DNA from: Croceimicrobium sp965228705
Lineage (GTDB): Bacteria; Bacteroidota; Bacteroidia; Flavobacteriales; Schleiferiaceae
Reading direction: 5' to 3'
NCBI RefSeq assembly: GCF_965228705.1
Contig: NZ_OZ245832.1
Location: 1,178,001-1,242,000, forward strand
Length of the DNA: 64,000 bases
Shown: positions 52,689-61,649 of the stretch, piece by piece
Layout of the letters: each line of letters starts with the position of its first letter
Numbering within the stretch: the stretch's first letter is position 1
Translations under genes and position numbers: made by a program
Notes under the pieces: generated by a model
The model's input: the letters and a program-made list of their open reading frames with translations, nothing else
Databases searched by the model: none
Told to the model about the DNA's origin: nothing

Positions 52689-54163
52689 TTCTTCAGTCCC
52701 TTGAGCTCAACTTCCATCGGTTTAAGCTTAACCAATTTGCGCTGAACGGAGATAGTATCCACTTGCAATCGGGCCTCTAACCATCGACCTATAGTCTTAC
52801 ATTCTGCATCGAGTCCAGTGGTATCCGGAGCATTCCACTTTAACTCTGCCATCATTAAGGTATCGGTTGCTCCTTCGGTAAACTCCACCATACGGGCCAT
52901 GGAAACACTGTGCAAACGCGGATACATTACTTGCAGTTCTTTGTGAATTTGCTGCAGGGGTAAATGCTGACGACGTTCTCCTTCCAGGGCTAATTTCAAC
53001 TCGGCAATGGTTCGATCTTTATCCTGGATTTCCAATTGAGATTTCGAGAATACATCCACCAATTTGGTGACCTCTTCCGAATTCATTTGGTCCATACTTT
53101 GAGGCTGAACCACCTTTAATACCGAACCTTCCAAATTATAGGCTCCTAATTTAGAGCGCCAGGAATCAATGATTTTACCGGGAATAGGTTCCCCAAAGAA
53201 GACCAGATTAATCTGAGTTTCATGGCCCTCTTCATGTACAACTTCCTTCTTCACTAATTCGGCACCATCGTAAAATACATTCTCCGAAATAAAAGATTCT
53301 ACGCGGCGATTGAAATACGATTCCGTTACCACATTATAGAAGGTATAACCACTGGGTACTACAATAATTAAAATAACGGCTACGATATAGCGACGGGCAC
53401 GCTTGGCTCTAACCTGATCAACAAATTCCTTAACCGGGAAATTTAGGAAGCGCACAATCACAAAGGTGGCCAGGCTGATAAAAATAGAGTTGATTAAGAA
53501 GAGGTAGAAAGCGCCCATAAAGAAGGACCACTGCCCGGTAGCTAAACCATAACCCGCGGTACAAAGCGGTGGCATCAGAGCGGTAGCAATGGCCACACCT
53601 GGCACCACATTGGTTTTAATCCGTCGATTGGCGGCCAAAATACCTGCCAATCCACCAATAAAGGCTACGAATACATCTAATAAGGTAGGACGCGTACGCG
53701 CTAATAATTCCGATTGTGCATCTACCAGAGGCGTAAGACTAAAGTAAATGGTACTGGTAATGATACTCACCGAAAACATAATAGCGAAGTTGCGCAGGGA
53801 GCGCTTCATGGTAGCCCAGTCGTTGATTCCCATACTCAGGCCCATCCCTAAGATAGGGCCCATTAAGGGAGAAATAAGCATCGCTCCAATTACTACTGCA
53901 CCGGAGTTAACGTTCAATCCAATAGAAGCAATCAGAATACTGAAGATCAGAATCCAAACATTATAGCCTTGAAAGTCAATATCCGCTTTAATCGATTCTA
54001 TGGTTTCCTGAGGATGGGCATTCCCCTCAATGCGAAGGGTTTGATTCAGAAATTTCCGAACGTATCGAAAAGCGATGGCTAGCGGATTATGCTCAGGATG
54101 ATGCGGTTCAGGGCTGGGGTTTGGCGAATTTGCTTCAGTATTGGAATCAGTAGTCATGTTCAC
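52685..54163 (-). CDS. DUF389 (TIGR00341-like) membrane protein
   Basis: The 492-residue protein begins with a Pro/Asn-rich cytoplasmic tail (about 1-55), then six to seven membrane helices with the DUF389 blocks SGAVVIGAMLISPLMGPILGMG, FVAFIGGLAGILAANRR and VPGVAIATALMPPLCTAGYGLATG. The C-terminal 230 residues are soluble, beta-alpha rich and end in a coiled-coil-like stretch. Family members are proposed transporters or sensors; function is unproven. The first or third codon (both ATG) could be the start. Confidence 0.88.
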   Translation of the reverse strand: MNMTTDSNTEANSPNPSPEPHHPEHNPLAIAFRYVRKFLNQTLRIEGNAHPQETIESIKADIDFQGYNVWILIFSILIASIGLNVNSGAVVIGAMLISPLMGPILGMGLSMGINDWATMKRSLRNFAIMFSVSIITSTIYFSLTPLVDAQSELLARTRPTLLDVFVAFIGGLAGILAANRRIKTNVVPGVAIATALMPPLCTAGYGLATGQWSFFMGAFYLFLINSIFISLATFVIVRFLNFPVKEFVDQVRAKRARRYIVAVILIIVVPSGYTFYNVVTESYFNRRVESFISENVFYDGAELVKKEVVHEEGHETQINLVFFGEPIPGKIIDSWRSKLGAYNLEGSVLKVVQPQSMDQMNSEEVTKLVDVFSKSQLEIQDKDRTIAELKLALEGERRQHLPLQQIHKELQVMYPRLHSVSMARMVEFTEGATDTLMMAELKWNAPDTTGLDAECKTIGRWLEARLQVDTISVQRKLVKLKPMEVELKGLKN

Positions 54164-54279
54164 AAATCAAAGAGGAAAGATATTTCAAAAATCAATTAGC
54201 CAGTAGATTGTTCGGGCTCTGGATCTATTTTTTTTTTTGGCGGCTATAATAGGCTGGGACTAATTGACCCGCCTCAATT

Positions 54280-54642
54280 CTATTCCTCCTGGGCATTGAT
54301 AATAGCCGATACAGCCTCGGCATTTTGCTTTGAGTTTCCAATAAATATTTGATCTTCCCAAATGAGTACCGGGCGCTTCAGGAAACTGTAATGCTCTAAA
54401 ATTAAATCCCTTAGATCTGATTCCGACAAATCGGCCTGAGCCAAATTACGCTCTTTGTACAAACGGGCTCGCTTGCTAAATAAGGCTTCATAGGATCCTG
54501 CCAATTTATACATGTGCTCCAATTGATCTGCTTGTATAGCTTCCTTCTTGATATCTTGCTGATAGACTGATTTAGGTAAATTCCAAGCTTTCATCAAGCG
54601 TTTGCAGGTATCACAGGTACTGAGGTAAAAAATTCTTTTCAT
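54280..54642 (-). CDS. ArsC/Spx-like thioredoxin-fold protein
   Basis: The 120-residue protein starts with a redox motif STCDTCKRL (CxxC, residues 9-12 or so), then EALFSKRARLYKERNL, and ends FLKRPVLIWEDQIFIGNSK, the RPxL segment of the ArsC fold. Most arsenate reductases have one Cys in CTxCR; the second Cys here fits Spx/ArsC-like relatives of unknown role. Its start overlaps the stop of the TrmH-like gene by 4 bp. Confidence 0.8.
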   Translation of the reverse strand: MKRIFYLSTCDTCKRLMKAWNLPKSVYQQDIKKEAIQADQLEHMYKLAGSYEALFSKRARLYKERNLAQADLSESDLRDLILEHYSFLKRPVLIWEDQIFIGNSKQNAEAVSAIINAQEE

Positions 54643-55334
54643 GATTTATGTTGGGCTTCCCATTCATTTTCAATTTTCTCCCGTAAAGGCCAGGCTGAGG
54701 CCCCGAGGCGCTCCATGGTCCAGTTGAGTTCCAATTGCAGGCGTTCCTCTTCCTCTAATTTCCAGGGATAGTCGGAACTCCTTAAACTCTGACTTAATTG
54801 CTGTAAAATTAGTGCCGCAGCCACGGATACATTAAAGCTCTGGGTAAAACCATATTGAGGAATGCGAATTTTGGTAGCGGCAAGGGAACGGGCTTGCGCT
54901 GAAACACCATCCCACTCCGACCCCATCAACAAGGCTAGCTTATTTCCCTGATATTGAAAATCCGGCAAATCCACATCACCCTGCGGGTCGGCCACCACCA
55001 ATTGATAATTCTCCTTTTGAATTTGCTTTAGGCAGAGCTCTAAATTGTTCTGATTTCGCTCTTGATAGCGATGCAGGCTTATCCATTTTGTAGAGCCCTT
55101 AGCAATGGCTTTGGCCAGGCGAGCTTCATAACGTTGACTCACTAAATGCACATCCTGTACCCCCAGAATATCAGCGGTGCGCAGCAGGGCGCCGATATTA
55201 TGCTCCTGGCGGATATCTTCCAGTATTAAACAAATCTTACGGGTTCTTTGCGCAGCAACGCTTTCTATGCGCTCTACTCTTTCGGGAGTAAGGTGATGTT
55301 TTAGTTCCCTTACCAGTTCAGCTAAACTTATCAA
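54639..55334 (-). CDS. TrmH/SpoU family RNA 2'-O-methyltransferase
   Basis: The 231-residue protein has the SPOUT trefoil-knot motifs: ICLILEDIRQEHNIGALLRTADILG (motif 1 with the conserved Asn/Arg), ALLMGSEWDGVS (motif 2) and IPQYGFTQSFNVSVAAALIL (motif 3, SAM site). The C-terminal extension rich in Trp and Glu resembles the tRNA Gm18 enzyme TrmH, so that target is likely but not certain. It is coupled to the ArsC-like gene and lies 2 bp after the fhs stop. Confidence 0.88.
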   Translation of the reverse strand: MISLAELVRELKHHLTPERVERIESVAAQRTRKICLILEDIRQEHNIGALLRTADILGVQDVHLVSQRYEARLAKAIAKGSTKWISLHRYQERNQNNLELCLKQIQKENYQLVVADPQGDVDLPDFQYQGNKLALLMGSEWDGVSAQARSLAATKIRIPQYGFTQSFNVSVAAALILQQLSQSLRSSDYPWKLEEEERLQLELNWTMERLGASAWPLREKIENEWEAQHKS

Positions 55335-55336
55335 GA

Positions 55337-56995
55337 CTAAAAGAGACCGCTAATATTTCCTTCTTTATCGATATCTATATTATGTGCCGCCGGTGTTTTG
55401 GGTAAACCAGGCATCCGCATTATGTCCCCGGAAAGAGGAATAACAAAGCCGGCACCTGCGGCAATCTCAATGCCCCGTACTTGAAAATTAAAGTCTTTAG
55501 GGCGTCCTTTTAAAGCCGGATCATCACTTAGGGACTTTTGAGTTTTGGCAATGCAAATAGGTGCATCATCCATTCCCAATTCTTGGATACGCTTTAAGTC
55601 TCGGCGAGCAGTACTGGTGAAACTCACTTTTGCAGCTCCATAAAATTGAGTGGCAATTTTCTCAATTTTCTTCTCTACCGGTAAGTCCAAATTATAGAGG
55701 AAGCTAAAATCATTTTCTGCTTCATCAATGGTTTGTAATACCGCCTTAGCAAGGTCTACCGAACCGGCACCTCCATCCGCCCAAGCAGTGCTGGTTACCG
55801 CTCTAACTCCTAATTTCTCGCTTTCTTCGATTACCGCAGCAATTTCAGCTTCGGTATCCGTTGGGAATCGATTTACCACCACCACGGCCGGTAAGCCAAA
55901 TTGCTTCACATTTTCGAGGTGTTTTTCCAAATTGCACATTCCCTTGCGCAGGGCTTCTACATTTTCTGTTTGCAGTTCTGCTAATGGCTGTTCTCCATGA
56001 TATTTCAAGGCTCTAACCGTGGCTACCAGAACTACAACTTCCGGTGCTAAAGCGGCGGCCCGACATTTAAGATCGAGGAACTTCTCCCCACCTAAATCAA
56101 AGCCAAAGCCGGCTTCAGTAACGACATAATCGGCTAAACGTAAACCCGTTTGAGTGGCAATGATCGTATTGGTTCCTTGGGCAATATTGGCGAAGGGCCC
56201 TCCATGCATAAGTACAGGATTGCCTTCTAAGCTTTGCACCAAATTGGGTTTTATCGCATCCTTTAACAGAGCGGCCATCGCTCCTTCTGCCTTCAGGTCC
56301 CGAGCAAAAACAGGCTTACGTTCAAAGGTATAGGCTACTAGTATATTTCCTAATCTCTTCTTTAAATCATTAAGATCCAGAGCCATACAAAGAATAGCCA
56401 TGATTTCAGAAGCGGCTGTAATATCAAATCCCGTTTCACGAGGCATACCATGACTACGTCCACCTAAGCCAACATTGATATGACGCAATGCTCGATCATT
56501 TAAATCCATGGCTCTTTTCCAAAGCACAGTTCGTGGATCTATCTGAGGGCTTTGATTGAAATGGAGGTGGTTGTCAATTAATGCGGAAAGTAAATTATGC
56601 GCAGATTCGATGGCCGAAAAATCGCCGGTGAAATGCAGGTTAATATCCTCCATTGGCACTACCTGAGCATGACCTCCACCAGTTGCACCACCTTTAATGC
56701 CAAAAACCGGACCCAGTGAGGGTTCACGGAGAACCGCCAAAGAGCGCTTTTTCAACTTACAAAGCGCATCATGTAAACCAATACTCATGGTAGTTTTACC
56801 CTCTCCGGCCGGAGTTGGCGAAATAGCGGAAACCAATATCAGTTTACCTTGCTTGGCTTCTTTGGCAATATTTAAAGGTAATTTGGCTTTGTACTTTCCA
56901 TAAAACTCGAGATCCTCTTCCTGGATATCTAATTTTGAGGCTATCTTATCAATGGTTGCAGGCTCATAAGCCCGTGCAATATCTAAATCGGTCAT
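55337..56995 (-). CDS. fhs: Formate-tetrahydrofolate ligase
   Basis: The 552-residue protein has the ATP loop TPAGEGKTTMSIGL (about 61-74), REPSLGPVFGIKGGATGGGHAQV and the conserved LTGDFxAI-type segment HFTGDFSAI, and ends with the family's PGLPKTPAA and IDIDKEGNISGLF. It makes 10-formyl-THF from formate and THF with ATP, supplying one-carbon units for purines (PurH in this window uses that product). It lies 2 bp before the trmH-like gene, as first gene of that operon. Confidence 0.97.
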   Translation of the reverse strand: MTDLDIARAYEPATIDKIASKLDIQEEDLEFYGKYKAKLPLNIAKEAKQGKLILVSAISPTPAGEGKTTMSIGLHDALCKLKKRSLAVLREPSLGPVFGIKGGATGGGHAQVVPMEDINLHFTGDFSAIESAHNLLSALIDNHLHFNQSPQIDPRTVLWKRAMDLNDRALRHINVGLGGRSHGMPRETGFDITAASEIMAILCMALDLNDLKKRLGNILVAYTFERKPVFARDLKAEGAMAALLKDAIKPNLVQSLEGNPVLMHGGPFANIAQGTNTIIATQTGLRLADYVVTEAGFGFDLGGEKFLDLKCRAAALAPEVVVLVATVRALKYHGEQPLAELQTENVEALRKGMCNLEKHLENVKQFGLPAVVVVNRFPTDTEAEIAAVIEESEKLGVRAVTSTAWADGGAGSVDLAKAVLQTIDEAENDFSFLYNLDLPVEKKIEKIATQFYGAAKVSFTSTARRDLKRIQELGMDDAPICIAKTQKSLSDDPALKGRPKDFNFQVRGIEIAAGAGFVIPLSGDIMRMPGLPKTPAAHNIDIDKEGNISGLF

Positions 56996-57060
56996 TTAAT
57001 TTGGTTTGGAAAAAGTATGTACCTTTTCCCTGCAAGTTATAACCTAGATTCTAGATTCCC

Positions 57061-57684
57061 TTGAAGAATAAGCGCTTTTTTAGGACCAGTGTATATGCCT
57101 GGTTAATTCTTTGTGTACTCTTTGCTTTTCAGGATAAAGTACGGGCTCAAAGTGATGAGAGCCCTACTAAAGAATATGGTAAAAAGGAATTTATTCAAGA
57201 TTTCCAAAATGCCGTTCTACTCGTACGATTGCAGGATAAAGACCTCACCTTAAAACGTTTGGAAGAAGAAGGGCTACAAGAGCAAGCAGAAAAGATTCGT
57301 GAAATGCAGCGAAGAGAAAACCGTGAAACCGTTCTCTCTTTTCGAAAGACCTTTGATTTTTGCCCGGTTTATTTCTTTTATGCCAAAGACAGTGAAGCCA
57401 TTCGCAAAGGGGATTATAAGGATAAACTTTTCGATGCCGATTTTCAAGCTGCTCAAGTATCCAGCAATCAAAAAGTCTTTACTGCTGAATTTGCCGAAAC
57501 GGATGGTCTGGGTATAGATGGACTGATTATCCGTGATGATCAGCTTTTATCCTTCGAGGATCCTATCCCCTACTTCGAACGACGCTTTGTTTTCTTTGGC
57601 TTAATTGAACGCTCCAAAGCTCGTATGGTGGAAGCTTATAATAAGCGCCTGCATCAGTATTCGGATAAATACCGCCAGTCTTAG
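57061..57684 (+). CDS. Exported protein of unknown function
   Basis: The frame starts at TTG 57061 because an in-frame stop lies 9 bp upstream and the next ATG is far inside. It gives a signal peptide (YAWLILCVLFAFQDKVRAQ, cleavage near RAQ). The mature 175 residues are charged, with one Cys (FCPVYFFYAKDSEAIRK) and a long basic C-terminal helix. I do not recognise a family. It is divergent from fhs over 65 bp and 189 bp before katG. Confidence 0.6.
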   Translation: MKNKRFFRTSVYAWLILCVLFAFQDKVRAQSDESPTKEYGKKEFIQDFQNAVLLVRLQDKDLTLKRLEEEGLQEQAEKIREMQRRENRETVLSFRKTFDFCPVYFFYAKDSEAIRKGDYKDKLFDADFQAAQVSSNQKVFTAEFAETDGLGIDGLIIRDDQLLSFEDPIPYFERRFVFFGLIERSKARMVEAYNKRLHQYSDKYRQS

Positions 57685-57764
57685 TTTGTTTACTCCAAGC
57701 TTATTTTCTGAGTTCTAAGTACTAAGACATTGAACCTAAGGTCGGGTTTGTTGTTTCTTACTTA

Positions 57765-57853
57765 ATCGATTTCAACAATATAATTATCGATTTGATTGCC
57801 TCAGTCGATGTTTTGAAGCAATTATCCTTAATTATGCAAGGAGATAAATCGAT
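57765..57853 (+). promoter_or_regulatory. Four TCGAT boxes upstream of katG
   Basis: ATCGAT occurs at 57765-57770 and 57786-57791 (period 21, two helical turns), GTCGAT at 57804-57809 (period 18), and ATCGAT at 57848-57853, all in the 189 bp before katG. ATCGAT is self-complementary, so each copy is a dyad. The first two share the longer block ATCGATTT. They are candidate sites for a peroxide-responsive regulator such as OxyR, PerR or a local factor; the pattern does not clearly match any I know. Confidence 0.4.
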
Positions 57854-57873
57854 CTAATTTAAAGTAAACAACC

Positions 57874-60153
57874 ATGAAACAACTCATTACCGCAACTTTG
57901 GTTTTACTGGTAGCTAGTGCCGGTGCTCAAGTGCAAATGCAGGGCGACATTTCGAAATGTCCTGTGCATGGTGCTGCCGCCACAGCCACTTCTACCCCGG
58001 AAAAAATGGAGGCCAAAAAAGACGGACCAAACAACCGTGATTGGTGGCCTAATCAATTAGACCTAAGCATTTTAAGGCAAAACTCTCTGAAGTCTGATCC
58101 CATGGGTCCCGACTTTGATTATGAAACTGCCTTTACTAATTTGGATTATAATGCCCTTAAAGCGGATATCCGTGCAGTTCTTACTGACAGTCAAGATTGG
58201 TGGCCTGCTGATTACGGCCATTATGGAGGTTTGTTTATTCGCATGGCTTGGCACAGTGCTGGTACCTACCGCACCGGTGATGGTCGCGGTGGTTCTCGCG
58301 AAGGACAACAGCGTTTTGCTCCTTTAAACAGTTGGCCTGATAATGCAAATCTCGATAAAGCACGTCGCTTACTTTGGCCGGTAAAAAAGAAATATGGTGC
58401 TTCCATCTCATGGGCCGATTTGATCATCCTGGCTGGTAATGTTGCCTTAGAAGATATGGGCTTCGAAACCATTGGCTTTGCTGGTGGTCGTACTGATGTT
58501 TGGGAACCCAATAGCAATGTGTACTGGGGACCAGAAAGTAAATGGTTAGAAGATAAACGCTATTCCGGGGATCGCGAATTAGAATCACCTTTAGCGGCAG
58601 TTCAAATGGGATTGATATATGTAAATCCAGAAGGTCCCAATGGGGTGCCAGATCCGGTTTTAGCCGGAAAAGATATTCGCGAAACCTTTGGTCGTATGGG
58701 CATGAATGATGAAGAAACCGTGGCCCTTATTGCTGGGGGACATACCTTCGGTAAAACACATGGTGCTGCCAGCTCAGAGTATATGGGTCCTGAGCCCGAA
58801 GCAGCAGGTATTGAAGAACAAGGTTTCGGTTGGACCAGTAGTTATGGAAGCGGAAAAGCCGGTGATGCCATTACCTCTGGTTTAGAAGTTATTTGGACTC
58901 GTACACCCAGTCAATGGAGTCACGACTTTTTTAAAGCTCTTTTCAATTTCGAGTGGGAATTAACTAAAAGTCCGGCCGGAGCCCATCAATGGGTTGCTAA
59001 AGACGCCGGTAAAGTTGCTCCCGACGCTTTCGATACCACCAAATTCCACAATCCGACTATGCTTACCACCGATTTAGCCTTGCGCTTTGACCCGGTGTAT
59101 GAGAAAATTTCACGTCGTTTCCTTGAAAACCCTGAAGAGTTTGAAATAGCCTTTGCAAAAGCCTGGTTTAAATTAACCCACCGTGATATGGGTCCGAAGA
59201 GCACCTATTTAGGTCCGGAAATACCCCAGGAAGATTTTATCTGGCAAGATCCCATTCCAGCCTTAAATCATGAGCTAGTAAATGCTGAGGATATTAAGAC
59301 CTTGAAATCTCAAATCCTAAACTCTGGACTCAGCATTCAAGAATTAGTAAGTACGGCTTGGGCCTCTGCTTCCACTTATCGAATTTCTGATCGTCGCGGT
59401 GGCGCGAATGGTGCTCGTATTCGATTGGAACCCCAACGCAGCTGGGAATGCAATAATCCCGAGCAACTGAACAAAGTATTAAATGCGCTGGAGAAAATTC
59501 AAAAGGACTTTAATAAGAAAGCCAAAGGAAATAAGCGCATTTCCATGGCTGATCTAATTGTATTGGGTGGTGCTGCGGCTATCGAGGAAGCAGCTAAAAA
59601 TGCAGGACATCCTATTGAGGTTCCGTTTAGCCCTGGACGTATGGATGCCAGTCAAGAACAAACTGATGTAGAAGGAATGGCCGTTTTAGAGCCTATGGCT
59701 GATGGTTTCCGCAATTACAAAAAGACTCAATACACTTATACCACTGAGGAATTATTGGTAGATAAAGCTCAATTACTCAGCTTAACTCCACCTGAAATGA
59801 CTGTTTTAGTGGGTGGTATGCGTTCCTTAAATGCTAATTACGATAATAGCAATACCGGAATTTTTGGTTCAGATCCCTCTAAATTGTCCAATGACTTCTT
59901 CCAAAAGTTACTTAGCATGGATGTAAAATGGAAGGCCACAGATGAAACCAAGGAGCATTTTAATGGTCTTGACCGTAAGACTGGAGAGTTAAAGTATACT
60001 GCCAGCCGCGCCGACCTAATTTTTGGATCGAACTCAGAACTCCGCGCTTTAGCTGAAGTTTATGGTAGTGATGATGCCAAAGAAAAATTTGTTCAGGACT
60101 TTATAGCAGCCTGGACTAAAGTGATGCAGCTCGATCGTTTTGATCTTAAATAA
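57874..60153 (+). CDS. katG: Catalase-peroxidase KatG with N-terminal signal peptide
   Basis: The 759-residue protein begins with a 19-residue signal peptide (LITATLVLLVASAGAQ), after which the KatG-typical KCPVHG appears. The distal haem residues are R123, W126, H127 (RMAWHS), and the proximal His is H290 in GGHTFGKTH. The Met-Tyr-Trp adduct needed for catalase activity is complete: W126, Y249 (GLIYVNPEG), M277 (RMGMNDEE). The second, inactive domain follows. Most KatG are cytosolic; this one should be exported to the periplasm, like the plasmid-borne KatP of pathogenic E. coli. A terminator lies 24 bp after the stop. Confidence 0.95.
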   Translation: MKQLITATLVLLVASAGAQVQMQGDISKCPVHGAAATATSTPEKMEAKKDGPNNRDWWPNQLDLSILRQNSLKSDPMGPDFDYETAFTNLDYNALKADIRAVLTDSQDWWPADYGHYGGLFIRMAWHSAGTYRTGDGRGGSREGQQRFAPLNSWPDNANLDKARRLLWPVKKKYGASISWADLIILAGNVALEDMGFETIGFAGGRTDVWEPNSNVYWGPESKWLEDKRYSGDRELESPLAAVQMGLIYVNPEGPNGVPDPVLAGKDIRETFGRMGMNDEETVALIAGGHTFGKTHGAASSEYMGPEPEAAGIEEQGFGWTSSYGSGKAGDAITSGLEVIWTRTPSQWSHDFFKALFNFEWELTKSPAGAHQWVAKDAGKVAPDAFDTTKFHNPTMLTTDLALRFDPVYEKISRRFLENPEEFEIAFAKAWFKLTHRDMGPKSTYLGPEIPQEDFIWQDPIPALNHELVNAEDIKTLKSQILNSGLSIQELVSTAWASASTYRISDRRGGANGARIRLEPQRSWECNNPEQLNKVLNALEKIQKDFNKKAKGNKRISMADLIVLGGAAAIEEAAKNAGHPIEVPFSPGRMDASQEQTDVEGMAVLEPMADGFRNYKKTQYTYTTEELLVDKAQLLSLTPPEMTVLVGGMRSLNANYDNSNTGIFGSDPSKLSNDFFQKLLSMDVKWKATDETKEHFNGLDRKTGELKYTASRADLIFGSNSELRALAEVYGSDDAKEKFVQDFIAAWTKVMQLDRFDLK

Positions 60154-60176
60154 GGGAAATTTCCCGATTTAACCCG

Positions 60177-60210
60177 AACCGCTTGTCTACCTAAGTCAAG
60201 CGGTTTTTTT
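60177..60210 (+). terminator. Hairpin terminator after katG
   Basis: AACCGCTTG (60177-60185) pairs perfectly with CAAGCGGTT (60197-60205) around an 11-nt loop and runs into seven T's (60204-60210). It ends the katG transcript. The convergent YkgJ gene stops at 60209, inside the T-run. Confidence 0.88.
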
Positions 60211-60817
60211 ATGCAGATTTCCGGAGTCGATAAGGAAAAGGGCGATATTGGTAATAGTTCTCCACCTCTTCAATAGCTCGCAATATGGCTTTATTAATGG
60301 GCAGATATTCCTGACCTAAGCGAAAATCAATTTGTGCCAATTTCTGATAATAGCTCATATAATGTGGCGCTCTCCCCTTTTGAATTAAGGATTGGCTGGC
60401 TAATAAGTTATCCGCCTGGCTCCCTTTAATCCATTTACAAGTAGATAATTGTCGATCGCCATTTTTATCACGAATTGTTGCAAATCCGAACAAGCGACAA
60501 ATTAATCCACGGTCCTCATAAATGCTGCAGCGACCTTTTAAATACGGACTATTGGCTATGATCGGTTTAAAGCCCTGGCAAAGACCAGAAGTATTGGCTT
60601 GCAATTGTTGCTTGGCCGTAACATGTTGCCCCTCTAAAAACAAATGAAATGCATAGGGCAGAAATTCCAATACTGCCGCTTCGATATCTGCTTTATTACA
60701 GCAATGTCCACAGCCACTTAAACAAGCCAGGCCACTTGCCTTTTGAAAAGCTTTAGTCTCCTCTTCAAGCTGCCCAAATACCTTTTGAACCTGCCTGACG
60801 CGAATTGCGATTGACAT
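60209..60817 (-). CDS. YkgJ family cysteine-cluster protein
   Basis: The 202-residue protein has the family's zinc/iron-binding cysteine cluster: CLSGCGHCCNKADIEA near residue 32, then GRCSIYEDRGLICRLFGF and STCKWIKG. The first block CxxxCxxCC and the CRxFG block are the YkgJ hallmark (putative Fe-S or Zn site). No function is established; some relatives are linked to oxidative stress or metal binding, and katG is convergent here. A gap of 96 bp separates it from the upstream small membrane protein. Confidence 0.85.
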   Translation of the reverse strand: MSIAIRVRQVQKVFGQLEEETKAFQKASGLACLSGCGHCCNKADIEAAVLEFLPYAFHLFLEGQHVTAKQQLQANTSGLCQGFKPIIANSPYLKGRCSIYEDRGLICRLFGFATIRDKNGDRQLSTCKWIKGSQADNLLASQSLIQKGRAPHYMSYYQKLAQIDFRLGQEYLPINKAILRAIEEVENYYQYRPFPYRLRKSA

Positions 60818-60913
60818 AAAAATCGAGCGAATTTAGATCAAATGCAAATCCGGTAAACAAGGTCAATAAAATAATTAGGTGCTGTAAAACAAGCACTTAA
60901 ACCTACACATCTC

Positions 60914-61294
60914 TTAATTGGGATTCTTGGTCTCCAAATAATTTCCCAAGACTTGATTTCCCTTCCAGGCAAACAAAATTCCTCCAGCAGTATAGGCCAG
61001 GATATCATAAGGATCCGAATAATGCCTTGGATCCACTGAAGGAAAATACCACTCAAATAGCAAGGCATACCAAAGAATGAAAATTAGGATCCAATACTTG
61101 GGTAGTTTAAAGCTCGGATCGGCGGGAAAAACATTTTGAAAAAAGGCCAAGGCTAATCCCAAGACAATACATGGAGCCAGAATATCATCCAAATAGGCAT
61201 GAACCCATGGAATAGACCATCCCTTCTCCACTATTTGATGAAGGGTAAAAAGTATAGAGCTTATCCAGAATAAACGGCTAAAACGAAACCACAT
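60914..61294 (-). CDS. Small VanZ-like membrane protein
   Basis: The 126-residue protein has four membrane helices (about 5-22, 37-56, 70-88, 97-115). FEWYFPSVDPRHYSDPYDILAYTAGGILF resembles the acidic DPxDIxAYxxG motif of VanZ-like proteins; short relatives in Bacteroidota are sometimes called magnesium citrate secondary transporters, without proof. It is 2 bp from the zinc-ribbon gene and overlaps nothing. The function is unknown. Confidence 0.65.
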   Translation of the reverse strand: MWFRFSRLFWISSILFTLHQIVEKGWSIPWVHAYLDDILAPCIVLGLALAFFQNVFPADPSFKLPKYWILIFILWYALLFEWYFPSVDPRHYSDPYDILAYTAGGILFAWKGNQVLGNYLETKNPN

Positions 61295-61296
61295 CT

Positions 61297-61566
61297 TTAA
61301 TGAACGGTACTGCTGGCCATCGCCGCTACCATGCTAATAATGCTAAAGAAAATCAATTGTATAAAGCGAAGAACTTGCAGAAATCCCTTCTTAATAAAAG
61401 GCGTATCCGGATCAATCTTAATTAAAGGAAGACCGCGCATTTCAATGCTTTCACGGGCTTCAATTTCGGAAAGATGACGATCATTGAGACGCTTTCCGCA
61501 GTTATTGCAGTTCTCCTGATGACCATCGGTCCAATCACTGCAATGTTCGCATTTGGTTTCTTTCAC
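61297..61566 (-). CDS. Zinc-ribbon membrane protein
   Basis: The 89-residue protein has two Cys pairs, CEHCSD and CNNCGKRL, forming a probable zinc ribbon (residues 6-25), then a charged linker, and one C-terminal membrane helix (LRFIQLIFFSIISMVAAMA). The active side would face the cytoplasm. It precedes the VanZ-like gene by 2 bp, so the two form an operon. I cannot assign a function. Confidence 0.7.
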   Translation of the reverse strand: MKETKCEHCSDWTDGHQENCNNCGKRLNDRHLSEIEARESIEMRGLPLIKIDPDTPFIKKGFLQVLRFIQLIFFSIISMVAAMASSTVH

Positions 61567-61622
61567 TTTTTTAAGAAAAGATTTACAACAAAGAAACGAA
61601 ACAGGGGTTAGGAATGTGCTCG

Positions 61623-61630
61623 TATATTTG
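61623..61630 (+). promoter_or_regulatory. TATATTTG promoter element upstream of HMG-CoA reductase
   Basis: TATATTTG matches TAnnTTTG and ends 19 bp before the ATG at 61650, the same geometry as the other elements noted in this window. No clear -33 TTG. Confidence 0.45.
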
Positions 61631-61649
61631 AAAATTAATTTCCAGCAGC

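Noticed and set aside
54228..54238. Run of eleven T as a terminator
   Set aside because: No stem precedes it on the plus strand, and on the minus strand, where the flanking genes lie, it is an A-run. It is a homopolymer where sequencing length may be uncertain.
60154..60165. Perfect palindrome GGGAAATTTCCC right after the katG stop
   Set aside because: It has no loop, so it cannot form a hairpin with a U-tract; the true terminator is the next stem at 60177-60205. Possibly chance.
60838..61068. 76-codon minus-strand frame beside the VanZ-like gene
   Set aside because: It overlaps the VanZ-like coding region in another frame and shows no signal or domain; the 126-residue frame has coherent membrane helices instead.
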